64,000 nucleotides of DNA from an uncultured Aquimarina sp. GTDB lineage: Bacteria; Bacteroidota; Bacteroidia; Flavobacteriales; Flavobacteriaceae. The position numbers and the translations under genes are program-made. A model generated the notes under the pieces. It searched no databases, had not been told where the DNA came from, and was given only the letters and a program-made list of their open reading frames with translations. Below, one piece after another: positions 47,311 to 56,124 of this stretch. The stretch spans positions 124,001 to 188,000 of the forward strand of contig CANMTP010000005.1 of NCBI GenBank assembly GCA_947500845.1. Direction: 5' to 3'. Positions within the stretch are counted from its first letter, which is position 1. Each line of letters begins with the position of its first letter.

Positions 47311-48093
47311 TTAATTTGCTTTATTCTGAATACTTCTTGTAATGGTTGTCACTATATTTCTAGGCATTAATCGAACTGAATTGGCCAGAATCGCATTTAT
47401 GAAACCATGTATCGCTACCGTCTTTCCTTTCATCATTGCTCTATATCCATATTGTGCTACTGTTCTAGAGGAAGGTAGTTTTTTCCCCTTAACTAACTTA
47501 CTATCCTCCATCGAGGCGACAGCTTGAAAACCGCTCTCTGTTGCTCCCGGACAAAGAGCAGTAACAGTAATATTTTTATCTTTTAATTCGTTCGCTATTG
47601 CCTCAGAAAAATGTAGTACATAAGCCTTTGTTGCAAAATACACCGCCATCATAGGTCCGGGTTGAAAGGCTGCCGTAGATGCCACGTTCATGATTTTTCC
47701 GCTATTGCGCTTCACCATATCCTGAAGATAAAGTTTCGTGAACTGTGTCAAGGTTGTTATGTTGAGTTCGATCATTTTTTGCTCTTTTTCCCAATCATTC
47801 TTGTAGAACATCCCGTAATCCCCAAAACCAGCGTTATTAACTAAAAAATCAATCTGAATCCCTTTTTGATTCGTTTCGTCATACACCTCTTGAGCGGCAT
47901 TTTTGATCGATAAATCTTTTTCAACTGCCAATACATCTACACCATATTGTTCCTCTAACTCTCTTTGTAGTTCTTCTAATTTGGTTTTATTTCTCGCAAC
48001 CAAAACTAGGTTATCTCCTTTTGTTGCGTGCACTTTTGCTAATTCTAATCCAATGCCATTTGAAGCACCAGTGATTAAAGCTGTTTTTTTCAT
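47311..48093 (-). CDS. SDR family NAD(P)-dependent oxidoreductase (DltE/YqjQ-like)
   Basis: A classical short-chain dehydrogenase of 260 residues. The cofactor loop is ALITGASNGIGLELA (5-19), NNAGFG near 88-93 and the active-site YFATK with Tyr near 156. Basic residues after the first strand (VARNKTKLEE) suggest NADPH. The substrate is unknown. It lies 48 bases after the tetR gene on the same strand, and its upstream spacer contains a TGAATATTTATTC palindrome that matches the sites before tetR. This suggests direct control by that repressor. Confidence 0.93.
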   Translation of the reverse strand: MKKTALITGASNGIGLELAKVHATKGDNLVLVARNKTKLEELQRELEEQYGVDVLAVEKDLSIKNAAQEVYDETNQKGIQIDFLVNNAGFGDYGMFYKNDWEKEQKMIELNITTLTQFTKLYLQDMVKRNSGKIMNVASTAAFQPGPMMAVYFATKAYVLHFSEAIANELKDKNITVTALCPGATESGFQAVASMEDSKLVKGKKLPSSRTVAQYGYRAMMKGKTVAIHGFINAILANSVRLMPRNIVTTITRSIQNKAN

Positions 48094-48108
48094 TTTTAAA
48101 TTATATTA

Positions 48109-48123
48109 GTGAATATTTATTCG
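48109..48123. promoter_or_regulatory. TetR-type operator copy upstream of the SDR gene
   Basis: GTGAATATTTATTCG contains GAATA-TT-TATTC, the same palindromic core as the two sites before tetR. It lies 16-30 bases before the SDR start codon. Confidence 0.55.
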
Positions 48124-48141
48124 TTTAAAAGTTAAAAAAAA

Positions 48142-48717
48142 TCATTGCGTAATACTATCCCAAGCCATTGCAAAACAAATATTCATATCTTTCTTTTTTA
48201 GTTTCACCCGTTCTCGAACAACCATCTTTACAATCTCGTGAATGGCTCCCTGTAAATGTGCTTTGATCAATGCTACATCCATTTTTTTTACATAATCATT
48301 TTTTTGACCCTCAATTAGAAATTGATTAAGTGGTTCAAAATATGTATTGGTTTTAATGATATTCGCTTCGGTAATGTAACCACTGTAAATGAATTGTTCT
48401 ACAAAAAGCATCTTTTCAGGGTTTAATAAGCAATATTTAAAATATCCATACCACATTGCCTTAAAAGTCTCGTTAAAAGAACCCTTTACATACTTCGAGT
48501 TAATTATGGCGCCGGCCACTTCCTTTTTAGTAACCACAAAAACATCGTTGATAAGCTGTTCTTTACTTTTATAATAAACGTATAAAGTACCTGTAGCTAC
48601 TCCAGATTTTTTGGCTACTTCTGCCATCTTCAAGCCAGAAAAACCTGTTTTTGTAACTAATTCTATCGTAGCCTTGTGTATGGCATTTATTTTATTTTGA
48701 TCTTTTGATTTTGGCAT
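48142..48717 (-). CDS. TetR/AcrR family transcriptional regulator
   Basis: The N-terminal HTH spans about residues 10-55, with IELVTKTGFSGLKMAEVAKKSGVATGTLYVYYKSKEQLI split around the typical Tyr-Tyr (LYVYYKSKE). The C-terminal ligand domain is helical and poorly conserved. At 191 residues it is full length. It precedes the SDR gene by 48 bases. Palindromic TGAATA-N2-TATTCA words lie both before its own start and before the SDR, so autoregulation plus SDR control is likely. The inducing ligand is unknown. Confidence 0.93.
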   Translation of the reverse strand: MPKSKDQNKINAIHKATIELVTKTGFSGLKMAEVAKKSGVATGTLYVYYKSKEQLINDVFVVTKKEVAGAIINSKYVKGSFNETFKAMWYGYFKYCLLNPEKMLFVEQFIYSGYITEANIIKTNTYFEPLNQFLIEGQKNDYVKKMDVALIKAHLQGAIHEIVKMVVRERVKLKKKDMNICFAMAWDSITQ

Positions 48718-48744
48718 TACGTCTTTCTAATACCACAAATATAG

Positions 48745-48786
48745 GTGAATAAATATTCATTCAATAATAAATGAATATTTATTCAT
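48745..48786. promoter_or_regulatory. Two tandem operator palindromes before tetR
   Basis: TGAATAAATATTCA (inside 48745-48762) and ATGAATATTTATTCAT (48771-48786) are perfect palindromes of 14 and 16 bases, spaced about 25 bases centre to centre. They lie 28-69 bases before the tetR start. Their core recurs before the SDR gene. Confidence 0.65.
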
Positions 48787-48824
48787 TATAAAATTACAAA
48801 TAAATCGTACATGATGTTAAATCA

Positions 48825-50804
48825 CTATTTTTTAAAGTTTTTTAAACCGGTTTTTAACCATTTGAGATACTCATTAGTATCTGGCGTATATGCCGTGGTA
48901 GTGTTCAGTAAATTCATATCAGAATCAATCAACACGTAATAAGGTTGAGAATTATTCTCAAAATTTAATGTTTGAAATGTCGCCCACTTATCCCCTATGG
49001 TGCTAATGTTTTTGACACTGCCATCTGGTTTTAAAAACTTGAATTGTTCTTCCTCAGGCAACTCTTTTCGATCATCCACATACAACGAGATTAGAATGTA
49101 CTTATTTTTTAAGATATCAATAATCTCGGGATAGCTCCACACTTGTTCTTCCATTTTTCGACAATTCACACATGCCCAGCCTGTAAAATCAATCATAATA
49201 GGTTTGTTTTGCAGTTTGGCTGCCCTTACGCCCTCTTCAAAATCTGTATATGCATTAAGTCCTAAAGGCCCATGTGCTTCTTTCTCATACACACTATAAA
49301 ATAATGGAGGTGGAAAACCACTTAGCAATTTTAAATTGGCGTATGCAGTATTGGTAAGCCCTGGGATCAAATAGATTACAAAGGCTAACGTGAGAATCCC
49401 CAACGTTTTTCTTCCTGTGCTTAGTTTCGTGATGGGGCCGTCATGTGGGAACCTTATTTTACCAAAAAGATATAATGTCATGGCAATTCCAATAATGATC
49501 CAGATGGCAATAAATATTTCGCGTTTTAATATTCCCCAATGTTCTACAAGATCTGCATTGGATAAAAATTTAAAGGCAAGTGCCAGTTCTATAAATCCTA
49601 ATACCACCTTTACCGTATTTAACCATCCTCCGCTTTTGGGTAAAGAATTTAACCAATTAGGAAACAGTGCAAACAGTCCAAATGGTAAGGCCAAAGCCAA
49701 TCCAAAGCCACCCATTCCGAAGCTCAATTGAATAGCGCCACCATCACTACTTAAAGAACCTCCTAAAAGTGATCCTAAAATTGGACCTGTACAGGAAAAC
49801 GATACCAAAGCCAAGGTAAGTGCCATAAAAAATATGCCTACTACACCCCCAATACTATTTGCCTTGTCATCAAGATTATTGCTCCAGGATGCAGGTAATG
49901 TAATCTCAAAATATCCAAAAAATGAAATAGCAAAAACAATAAAGATGATAAAGAAGATAATATTTAATGTAACATTAGTAGAGATATTATTAAGTATTTC
50001 TGGATCCAAAGAATCTAACAAGTGAAATGGAATACTTAACAAAAGGTAGATAGCAAAAATAAAGAAACCATAAAGTATGGCATTGAATGTCCCCTTTTTG
50101 CGATTCTTAGCACTTTTGGTAAAAAAAGAAACCGTAAGAGGAATCATAGGAAAAACACAAGGTGTTAAAAGTGCAATTAGTCCTCCCAAAAATCCAAGAA
50201 TAAATATAGTGAGGTAGCTTTTATCTGTTACATCTTCTTTAGGAAAAACATCCCAACCTTTAACCCCAATATCCAGTGCTTTAGATTTGCTGCGATCATT
50301 AGCACTGATGCTAGCTACATCGCCCTTATTTTCGGTTGCTTCTCCGGTAAGGTTTAGATCAAATTCTACGATTTCTGGTGCAAGACATTTTTCATCATCA
50401 CAGACTGAAAAAAATACTTCGGCCTTTACCGTTTTAAGATCTTTGTCTATTAATCTTATTTTTTGAGAAAAAGTAACCTCATCTTCAAAATACTTCACAT
50501 TCATCTCGAATATATTGTCGTATTTCTCGATGCCTTTTGGCTCAAGAGTTTCTCCAACTAAGCTATACGTCTCATCAGTATTATGAAAAGTAAACTCTGT
50601 GGGTGTTGGAGTAATTTCATCTGTTTCTGCTTCGTTTTGCGAATATAAGTGCCAACCTTTGTCCAAAGTGGCCTTGAAATATAATAGGTAAATGCCTTCT
50701 GATTCTTTCTCAATACTAGCTTCCCATTGAATTGGATCTAATGTTTGGGCAAAAAATGAATTAGAAAATAAGAAAGTAGTTAATAATATTATGAAATATT
50801 TCAT
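48825..50804 (-). CDS. dsbD: DsbD-like thiol:disulfide interchange protein
   Basis: An inner-membrane reductant carrier with three parts. After the signal peptide, the periplasmic N-domain carries Cys135 and Cys140 (SVCDDEKC). Eight membrane segments follow (about 200-500; LTPCVFPMIPLTVSFF near 217 and SCTGPILGSLLGG near 340 hold the channel Cys pair). A C-terminal thioredoxin domain has WACVNC (Cys545/548). At 659 residues it is full length with all six redox cysteines. It overlaps the tilS stop by one base (TGATG), suggesting coupling. It keeps periplasmic substrates, such as DsbC-like proteins or apocytochromes, reduced. Confidence 0.93.
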   Translation of the reverse strand: MKYFIILLTTFLFSNSFFAQTLDPIQWEASIEKESEGIYLLYFKATLDKGWHLYSQNEAETDEITPTPTEFTFHNTDETYSLVGETLEPKGIEKYDNIFEMNVKYFEDEVTFSQKIRLIDKDLKTVKAEVFFSVCDDEKCLAPEIVEFDLNLTGEATENKGDVASISANDRSKSKALDIGVKGWDVFPKEDVTDKSYLTIFILGFLGGLIALLTPCVFPMIPLTVSFFTKSAKNRKKGTFNAILYGFFIFAIYLLLSIPFHLLDSLDPEILNNISTNVTLNIIFFIIFIVFAISFFGYFEITLPASWSNNLDDKANSIGGVVGIFFMALTLALVSFSCTGPILGSLLGGSLSSDGGAIQLSFGMGGFGLALALPFGLFALFPNWLNSLPKSGGWLNTVKVVLGFIELALAFKFLSNADLVEHWGILKREIFIAIWIIIGIAMTLYLFGKIRFPHDGPITKLSTGRKTLGILTLAFVIYLIPGLTNTAYANLKLLSGFPPPLFYSVYEKEAHGPLGLNAYTDFEEGVRAAKLQNKPIMIDFTGWACVNCRKMEEQVWSYPEIIDILKNKYILISLYVDDRKELPEEEQFKFLKPDGSVKNISTIGDKWATFQTLNFENNSQPYYVLIDSDMNLLNTTTAYTPDTNEYLKWLKTGLKNFKK

Positions 50805-52117
50805 CAGGTTATAGTAATCTTTAATAATTGTTTTGTTTGAGGCGTTATTTTAAATCTATTATCTGCCCGGTAGTTTATGATCCAAACAATTTCTTTTTCA
50901 GAACATAGGATCCAAACTCTCTCTTTTGCAAGTAACGATAGCTTTTCATCTTTAAAAAATTTACTTAATTTCTTTTTACCTTTCATTCCCAGTGGGTAAA
51001 AATAGTCGCCTGCTTTCCATTTTCTTACAGTTAGAGGATACTTTAACTTTTCTTTATCTACATAAATGGTTTTAAAGTCCTTTTGTACTATTTCTGAAAC
51101 CATTCTAAATTTAATAGCGCCCGGAGGGATCATTATCGTTTGCTCTTCTTCAGAAATAAGATACTCCCTATCAGAAATTACCTCTGCAATGGGGCTTAAT
51201 AACAAATAATCTCTATCCTTTACCAATCTATGTGTTTCTGAAAATACCTGTTTGCCAGATTGGGCAGTAACGATCTGTTCGATATCATCCCAAGCTGTAA
51301 ACCCGTAATCTCTTAATAAAAAATACAGACATGTTCTTGGGTTACCATAGTTACGTAGTTTATTAATAGGTATTTTAACAATATCAATTTCTGATGTTAT
51401 AAACAGCTCTTTTTTTAGGTGAACTAATTGACTTTGAATAAAATCCTTACTTTGCTTTAAATAATCCAGTGTATTCTTAAAATTATGTAAGAATTTGGGA
51501 TGAATAGCTTTTAGTTCTGTGATCACATCGTGTCTAAGTTTATTACGCAAGTACTTGGTACTTTTGTTACTACTATCTTCTCGCCATTGTATATTCTTTT
51601 CTGTAGCAAAGTCTAAAATTTCTTCTCTAGAGAACGGTAAAAGCGGACGAACAAAAATTTCATTAACCTCTGGTATTCCTGTTAATCCGTCTAAACCTGT
51701 TCCTCTTGATAGATTTATTAAGAAAGTCTCGAGGTTGTCATCTGCATGATGTGCCGTAAGAACATAATCATATTGAAACTCTAGTGCTAACTCCCTGAAC
51801 CATTCATACCGCTGCTCTCTGGCGGCCATTTGTATCGATAAGTCATGATCTTTGGCATATTTTTCTGTATCAAAACTTCTTCTAAAAAAAAGTACACTTA
51901 ATCTTTCTGCCAAGGATTTAACAAATTTCTCATCACCATCACTTTCTTCTCCTCTTAAATTAAAATTACAATGAGCCACCCCAAACTCAAATTTCAGTGA
52001 ATGGCACATTTCTGTAAGAACAACACTATCTAACCCTCCGCTACATGCAATTAATATTCTACTTCCGGATAAAAAAGAAAAATGAGCGGCAATATGATCC
52101 TTAAATTCTTGTAACAA
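50804..52117 (-). CDS. tilS: tRNA(Ile)-lysidine synthase
   Basis: TilS attaches lysine to C34 of tRNA-Ile(CAU), changing decoding from AUG to AUA; it is essential in bacteria. The PP-loop ATP motif SGGLDS is at residues 26-31 (IACSGGLDSVVL). HCNFNLRGEESDGDE and LTAHHADDNLETFLINLSRGTGLDGL are further family blocks, and the C-terminal domain (YPLTVRKWKAGDYFYPLGMKGKKKLSKFF) is complete. At 437 residues it is full length. It lies upstream of, and overlaps, dsbD. Confidence 0.96.
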   Translation of the reverse strand: MLQEFKDHIAAHFSFLSGSRILIACSGGLDSVVLTEMCHSLKFEFGVAHCNFNLRGEESDGDEKFVKSLAERLSVLFFRRSFDTEKYAKDHDLSIQMAAREQRYEWFRELALEFQYDYVLTAHHADDNLETFLINLSRGTGLDGLTGIPEVNEIFVRPLLPFSREEILDFATEKNIQWREDSSNKSTKYLRNKLRHDVITELKAIHPKFLHNFKNTLDYLKQSKDFIQSQLVHLKKELFITSEIDIVKIPINKLRNYGNPRTCLYFLLRDYGFTAWDDIEQIVTAQSGKQVFSETHRLVKDRDYLLLSPIAEVISDREYLISEEEQTIMIPPGAIKFRMVSEIVQKDFKTIYVDKEKLKYPLTVRKWKAGDYFYPLGMKGKKKLSKFFKDEKLSLLAKERVWILCSEKEIVWIINYRADNRFKITPQTKQLLKITIT

Positions 52118-52288
52118 CTATATTTCGAATTAGTATTGGTTTTACTTTTTGATTTTTCAAATATACGACTTTGAATTGCTATCACAATTCACAACGAAAA
52201 GCATTTTTATACCTGATTTTCAAGTTTTTAACATCAAATCTGGTTTGTTTTCGTTATTTTTAAAGAACAACTCTTAAATCATTCACTA

Positions 52289-52990
52289 ATGGATAAGACA
52301 CATGAACTGCAGAAATTTTATGGGGCTAATGATCAAAGAGAATTCGGTAAGAAATTATTATCTATAGTTCCGCATTTACATCCTTATGTAAAGCACCGTA
52401 TTTATATTGCCGAAAGTGTAGGTATCTTGCCTCAAAATATGTATTGCTCTAACGGTATTATAGATGATGCAATCTTAAAACTATATCATGACGATCTTGA
52501 TATAGAAATTGATACCTTATCATTAGAACTCAAACTTTTTAAGATAGCCGATGAGCTTATCGATGAACTTTACACCAGAGAAGGCTGGCATCAGAACACG
52601 ATCAGTACCAATCATTTTCTCAAAATGGAACTAGAAAAGCTCGAAGAAAATTTTACAGTTGAGGCTGATAATGAACTCATAATGAAAGAAGAGTTAGATG
52701 ATATTTGTTATCACCAAAATTCTGAACAAAAACAAAATTTCATCTATGATGACATGGATTCTGATATTATTAAAATTATTGATAATGAGCCTTCATCAAA
52801 TTCTAGAAAGCAAAAATTATTAGGTAAATTTTATAGTTGGTTGCCTATAGAAACTTCAAAAATTATTGATTTATTCGTTTTCGGAAAATTAAATTTTGAA
52901 GAGATTGCAACTATAAAGGAAATCACCTCTCAAGAAGTAAAAGAAATTATTATTGACGTAAGAAAAAGTTTTAGGCGAAACTTGATTTAG
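52289..52990 (+). CDS. Sigma-70-like protein with degenerate regions
   Basis: This 233-residue soluble protein is mostly helical and acidic. Its C-terminal 50 residues (WLPIETSKIIDLFVFGKLNFEEIATIKEITSQEVKEIIIDVRKSF) follow the layout of sigma-factor region 4: a helix-turn-helix with a basic end. Residues 14-100 could correspond to region 2, but the usual aromatic and basic -10 contacts are not clear. I infer an atypical or degenerate sigma factor or an anti-/co-sigma protein; similar proteins occur in flavobacteria without experimental role known to me. It is divergent from tilS and followed by the 147-bp inverted-repeat element. Confidence 0.6.
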   Translation: MDKTHELQKFYGANDQREFGKKLLSIVPHLHPYVKHRIYIAESVGILPQNMYCSNGIIDDAILKLYHDDLDIEIDTLSLELKLFKIADELIDELYTREGWHQNTISTNHFLKMELEKLEENFTVEADNELIMKEELDDICYHQNSEQKQNFIYDDMDSDIIKIIDNEPSSNSRKQKLLGKFYSWLPIETSKIIDLFVFGKLNFEEIATIKEITSQEVKEIIIDVRKSFRRNLI

Positions 52991-53010
52991 TCTAGAAAAT
53001 TCTTGTCACC

Positions 53011-53157
53011 TTGTCATTCCAGCGTAGGCTGGAATCCATTTCGTTGGATAATAATTTAACAACTTCAAAATTTATCATCTTTTGATTATTAATTAAGTTA
53101 GAACAACTTTGTGTGAACATTTCGTTTTGTAGATTCCAGCCTACGCTGGAATGACAA
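53011..53157. mobile_element. 147-bp element bounded by 26-bp perfect inverted repeats (MITE-like)
   Basis: The ends 53011-53036 and 53132-53157 are exact reverse complements, starting TTGTCATTCCAGC. Each end also contains its own palindrome, TTCCAGC-GTAG-GCTGGAA. The 95-base core holds no gene. This structure fits a small non-autonomous repeat or a REP-like element. It lies between the sigma-like gene and the convergent pabB and could also terminate transcription from both sides. Confidence 0.7.
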
Positions 53158-53175
53158 AAAAGGATTCATCAAAGG

Positions 53176-54510
53176 TTATAATCCTTCTAACACCTCTCGC
53201 ATCGCTCTTGCTTTAAGTAGGCATTCTTCGTATTCTTTATCGGGATCTGACTTTGCTGTTATTGCGCCTCCCACAGTATAGGAAATGTATTTTTTTTCAG
53301 CGTTGTAGAGAATACTTCGTATCACTACATTGAAATCAAAATCACCGTTCGGAGTAAAATAACCTACAGCTCCACTATATAGTCCTCTTTTGGACTCTTC
53401 AAGCTCTTCTATAATTTGCATTGCAGAAATTTTTGGGGCTCCAGTCATACTTCCCATAGGAAAAGTAGTTCTTATAATATCTACAGGAGAAGTACTCTTA
53501 CTAACTTCTGAAACTACCGTAGAAATCATCTGGTGTACTTGTTTAAAACTATAAACTTTACAAAGCTCTTCAACTTTTACACTTCCTCTCGTTGCGGTTC
53601 TAGACAGATCGTTACGCACAAGATCTACAATCATGATATTTTCTGAACGTTCTTTAAGGTCACTTCGTAAATCCGATATAAGCTTTTTATCATTCGACTC
53701 TTTATCTGATCGTTTTGATGTTCCTTTGATAGGTTGCGAAATAATCTTCTGTCCTTCTTTTCGGAGGTATCTTTCTGGAGAGGCCGATAATAAAAACAGA
53801 TCACCCATCTTAAAAAAAGTGGCAAAAGGTGGTCTAGAAATATCATTTAGATGATAATAGGTTTGTAATGGATCAATACAGCTATCTTTTGCAAAAAACT
53901 CCTGACAAAAATTAGCTTCATAGATATCACCTCGATGAATATGAGATAGCATCTTTTTCACCTTATCCTTATAAACATCTTTGGTAATGCTTAGGCTTAT
54001 TTTCACTTTCCCGCATGGCGAATCTTCATTATGCGACAGATCAACGCAGTCTGGAAACGTATGAATTAACTTGAAATCTTCTTCCATTTCATCATCCACC
54101 ATCCTTAAGTAATGCATCTCGAGAAGATTGTCTTTAAACAGCAATAGTTTTTTAGGCTGAAAAAAATACAAATCTGGAAAATTCAAAGAGTCCGAATTTT
54201 TAGACACCAGATTCTCAACATCATTTTTAAGATCATAAGATAAGTACCCAAAGATCCAATCTGCTGTTTTTTCCTGATATTCTTTTAATTTATCAAAAGC
54301 TCCATGATAATCTGTCCTTATCGAAGTAAAAGCATCTACAGCCAAAACCGCGTCATAACTTGAATACTGCTGATGATAGTCATTGGAATCTAACCAAACA
54401 ACATCATCAAACTGTTGCGCCCAAAGTAGTAATTGATTTTTAAATTCTGAGGGGTTTTCAATGGTATATTTCTCTACGCTTCGCACCTTTTCGTTAGATT
54501 TGATGCGCAA
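53176..54510 (-). CDS. pabB: Aminodeoxychorismate synthase component I
   Basis: This is a chorismate-using enzyme of the anthranilate synthase component I/PabB family that makes 4-amino-4-deoxychorismate for folate. Conserved blocks in the catalytic half are GDIYEANFCQEF near 193-204, LLSASPERYLRKEG near 237-250, PIKGTSKRS near 257-265, IMIVDLVRNDLSR near 291-303, PMGSMTGAPKISAMQIIEELE near 351-371 and GGAITAKSDPDKEYEEC near 416-432. At 444 residues it is normal. No PabA or TrpG lies beside it, and PabB rather than TrpE is inferred from sequence pattern. It overlaps the upstream FMN-reductase gene by 17 bases. Confidence 0.88.
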   Translation of the reverse strand: MRIKSNEKVRSVEKYTIENPSEFKNQLLLWAQQFDDVVWLDSNDYHQQYSSYDAVLAVDAFTSIRTDYHGAFDKLKEYQEKTADWIFGYLSYDLKNDVENLVSKNSDSLNFPDLYFFQPKKLLLFKDNLLEMHYLRMVDDEMEEDFKLIHTFPDCVDLSHNEDSPCGKVKISLSITKDVYKDKVKKMLSHIHRGDIYEANFCQEFFAKDSCIDPLQTYYHLNDISRPPFATFFKMGDLFLLSASPERYLRKEGQKIISQPIKGTSKRSDKESNDKKLISDLRSDLKERSENIMIVDLVRNDLSRTATRGSVKVEELCKVYSFKQVHQMISTVVSEVSKSTSPVDIIRTTFPMGSMTGAPKISAMQIIEELEESKRGLYSGAVGYFTPNGDFDFNVVIRSILYNAEKKYISYTVGGAITAKSDPDKEYEECLLKARAMREVLEGL

Positions 54511-55027
54511 AAGTACTGAGAACTTGTTTTAATCCCAACGATAGTGTTTCGTTTGTTACCCTATTCGATTCTGAAGAAAAATTTTCATAAAAAGAAGGAA
54601 AACTGAAACTTTCTATAATTTCGGCGCCAAAACGCGGTAATACATTTTTGGCATATTCCAAAGAACTCAACCCTCCTCTTTTTCCAGGAGCAGTACTCAT
54701 GAGTAATACCTTCTTTCCTTCCAAAAAATTACGATCCAAACGAGACAACCAATCCACTATATTCTTGAAAAAGGCACTCCAGCTACCATTATGCTCATTT
54801 ACTGAAATAATCAATGCATCAGCTTCATAAATTTCTTGTTTTAATCCCATTGCCATTGCCGGAAAACCATTTTTTTCTTCATCCTCGCTATACATCGGCA
54901 TTTGATAATTAGCTAAAGGAAGAACGGTTATATCATGATCTTTTAGTTCTGAAGCGATATAAGTAACCAATTTATGATTGATTGATGTACTACTGTTAGA
55001 ACCAGCAAAAGCTAGAATGTTTTTCAT
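54494..55027 (-). CDS. NADPH-dependent FMN reductase-family protein
   Basis: A flavodoxin-fold protein of 177 residues. The FMN phosphate loop is FAGSNSSTSINHKL (7-20), followed by ITVLPLANYQMPMYSEDEE and the flavin-ring segment ISVNEHNGSWSAFFKNIVDW near 75-94. STAPGKRGG near 112-120 is another conserved block. It reduces quinones, azo compounds or free FMN; the natural substrate cannot be read. Translation is likely coupled to pabB through the 17-base overlap, which may be only an arrangement of convenience. Confidence 0.9.
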   Translation of the reverse strand: MKNILAFAGSNSSTSINHKLVTYIASELKDHDITVLPLANYQMPMYSEDEEKNGFPAMAMGLKQEIYEADALIISVNEHNGSWSAFFKNIVDWLSRLDRNFLEGKKVLLMSTAPGKRGGLSSLEYAKNVLPRFGAEIIESFSFPSFYENFSSESNRVTNETLSLGLKQVLSTFAHQI

Positions 55028-55164
55028 TATTGTTATATTAGAAAATCAAAAGTAACTAAAATCAGCATACATTTTAATAGAAAAAACACCTATTGCCTTA
55101 GATGGACAATACGTGTTTTCATGCAATATTAAAGACTAAAACTAAAGACTTTTAATTTCCAGAA

Positions 55165-55926
55165 TTAACCAATAGGAATATCAGAGCATAGTGAATAGTC
55201 AAAAGGTGTACCACCCTCAACGGTTGGATATGGATCATCCCCTATATCACATTCATCACTACTAATGCAACATACCCAGTCAATTTCGGCTTGACGAAGT
55301 AATAAAGAAAATCGTTGTCTTGTCTTTCTGCTACATTCTAGGTAAGCCGATCTATCTTCACCTGTAGGGTCATCAATTGCGTAACACTTCTCCATAGCAA
55401 TAGTAAAAGGTTCTAGAGTAGCTAACCTAGGTGGGCCGCATACTTCATAAAAGCAATGTACTTCTTCATTAGTATATTCTTTCCCTGTTTTACTTCTACC
55501 GGTTTGGTTATATCTAACTTCTAAAAGGGTTTTAAATAACATATTATCAATAACCGAAGCATCCTGACTCAAAAGATCAAAACGTAACGTTAACTTTTCC
55601 CATTCTTTATTAAGTAAATCATAAACAGTATTCGTTAGCTCGATATTTTCAAATCCCAAAGCTTTAGCCAATTCGATTTGTTGCATATCGTTTAACTCAG
55701 ATGCTTCTAAAAGCTCTAGTGCTTTATTGTAATCCGTAATCCGACTTGTTGCAATGGCGGTATTCTCCATGTGTTTTCTAAACAAGGAGTCTTCTTCAAA
55801 ATTCGCAAAATCTTCAACGATTATTTCATCAGGTTTCTGATCTTCGTCTGATGGGTCACTACTACAGCTAATAAAAGTGATAGACCATAAGAGCAAAATT
55901 ACTGCGGATTTAAAGTACGTTTTCAT
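55165..55926 (-). CDS. Cys-rich lipoprotein of unknown function
   Basis: The lipobox TFISCSSDPSDED (Cys about 21) is followed by an acidic run, so display on the outer face is possible. The mature protein has a helical acidic half (to about residue 150) and a Cys-rich tail (HCFYEVCGPP, EKCYAID, LECSRKTRQ, WVCCISSDECDIG, SLCSDIP), with about nine cysteines that may form disulfides. Of 253 residues, I can match none to a known family. The gene stands alone with about 140 bases of spacer on its downstream side and about 200 on its upstream side. Confidence 0.7.
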   Translation of the reverse strand: MKTYFKSAVILLLWSITFISCSSDPSDEDQKPDEIIVEDFANFEEDSLFRKHMENTAIATSRITDYNKALELLEASELNDMQQIELAKALGFENIELTNTVYDLLNKEWEKLTLRFDLLSQDASVIDNMLFKTLLEVRYNQTGRSKTGKEYTNEEVHCFYEVCGPPRLATLEPFTIAMEKCYAIDDPTGEDRSAYLECSRKTRQRFSLLLRQAEIDWVCCISSDECDIGDDPYPTVEGGTPFDYSLCSDIPIG

Positions 55927-56075
55927 TATTAAGAGATTTAAGTGTTATAAATACTACACAAATATACATCGCGACTTTTCCAAAAAAGTTCCAACTTATA
56001 AAATGGTACCCCTAAATTTCATTTTTTAAAAGAATGTGTAGTCTCTGCTAAACTGTATTAAGCATAAATCATCGA

Positions 56076-56102
56076 TTGATTCCCGAAATAAGCCTACCTT
56101 TG
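56076..56102 (+). promoter_or_regulatory. Promoter of the DEAD-box helicase gene
   Basis: TACCTTTG at 56095-56102 matches the TAnnTTTG -7 box exactly. A TTG at 56076-56078, 16 bases further up, can serve as -33 element. The distance to the TTG start at 56125 is 22 bases, which supports that start. Confidence 0.55.
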
Positions 56103-56124
56103 TACCATCAAAAAAAATAATCCA

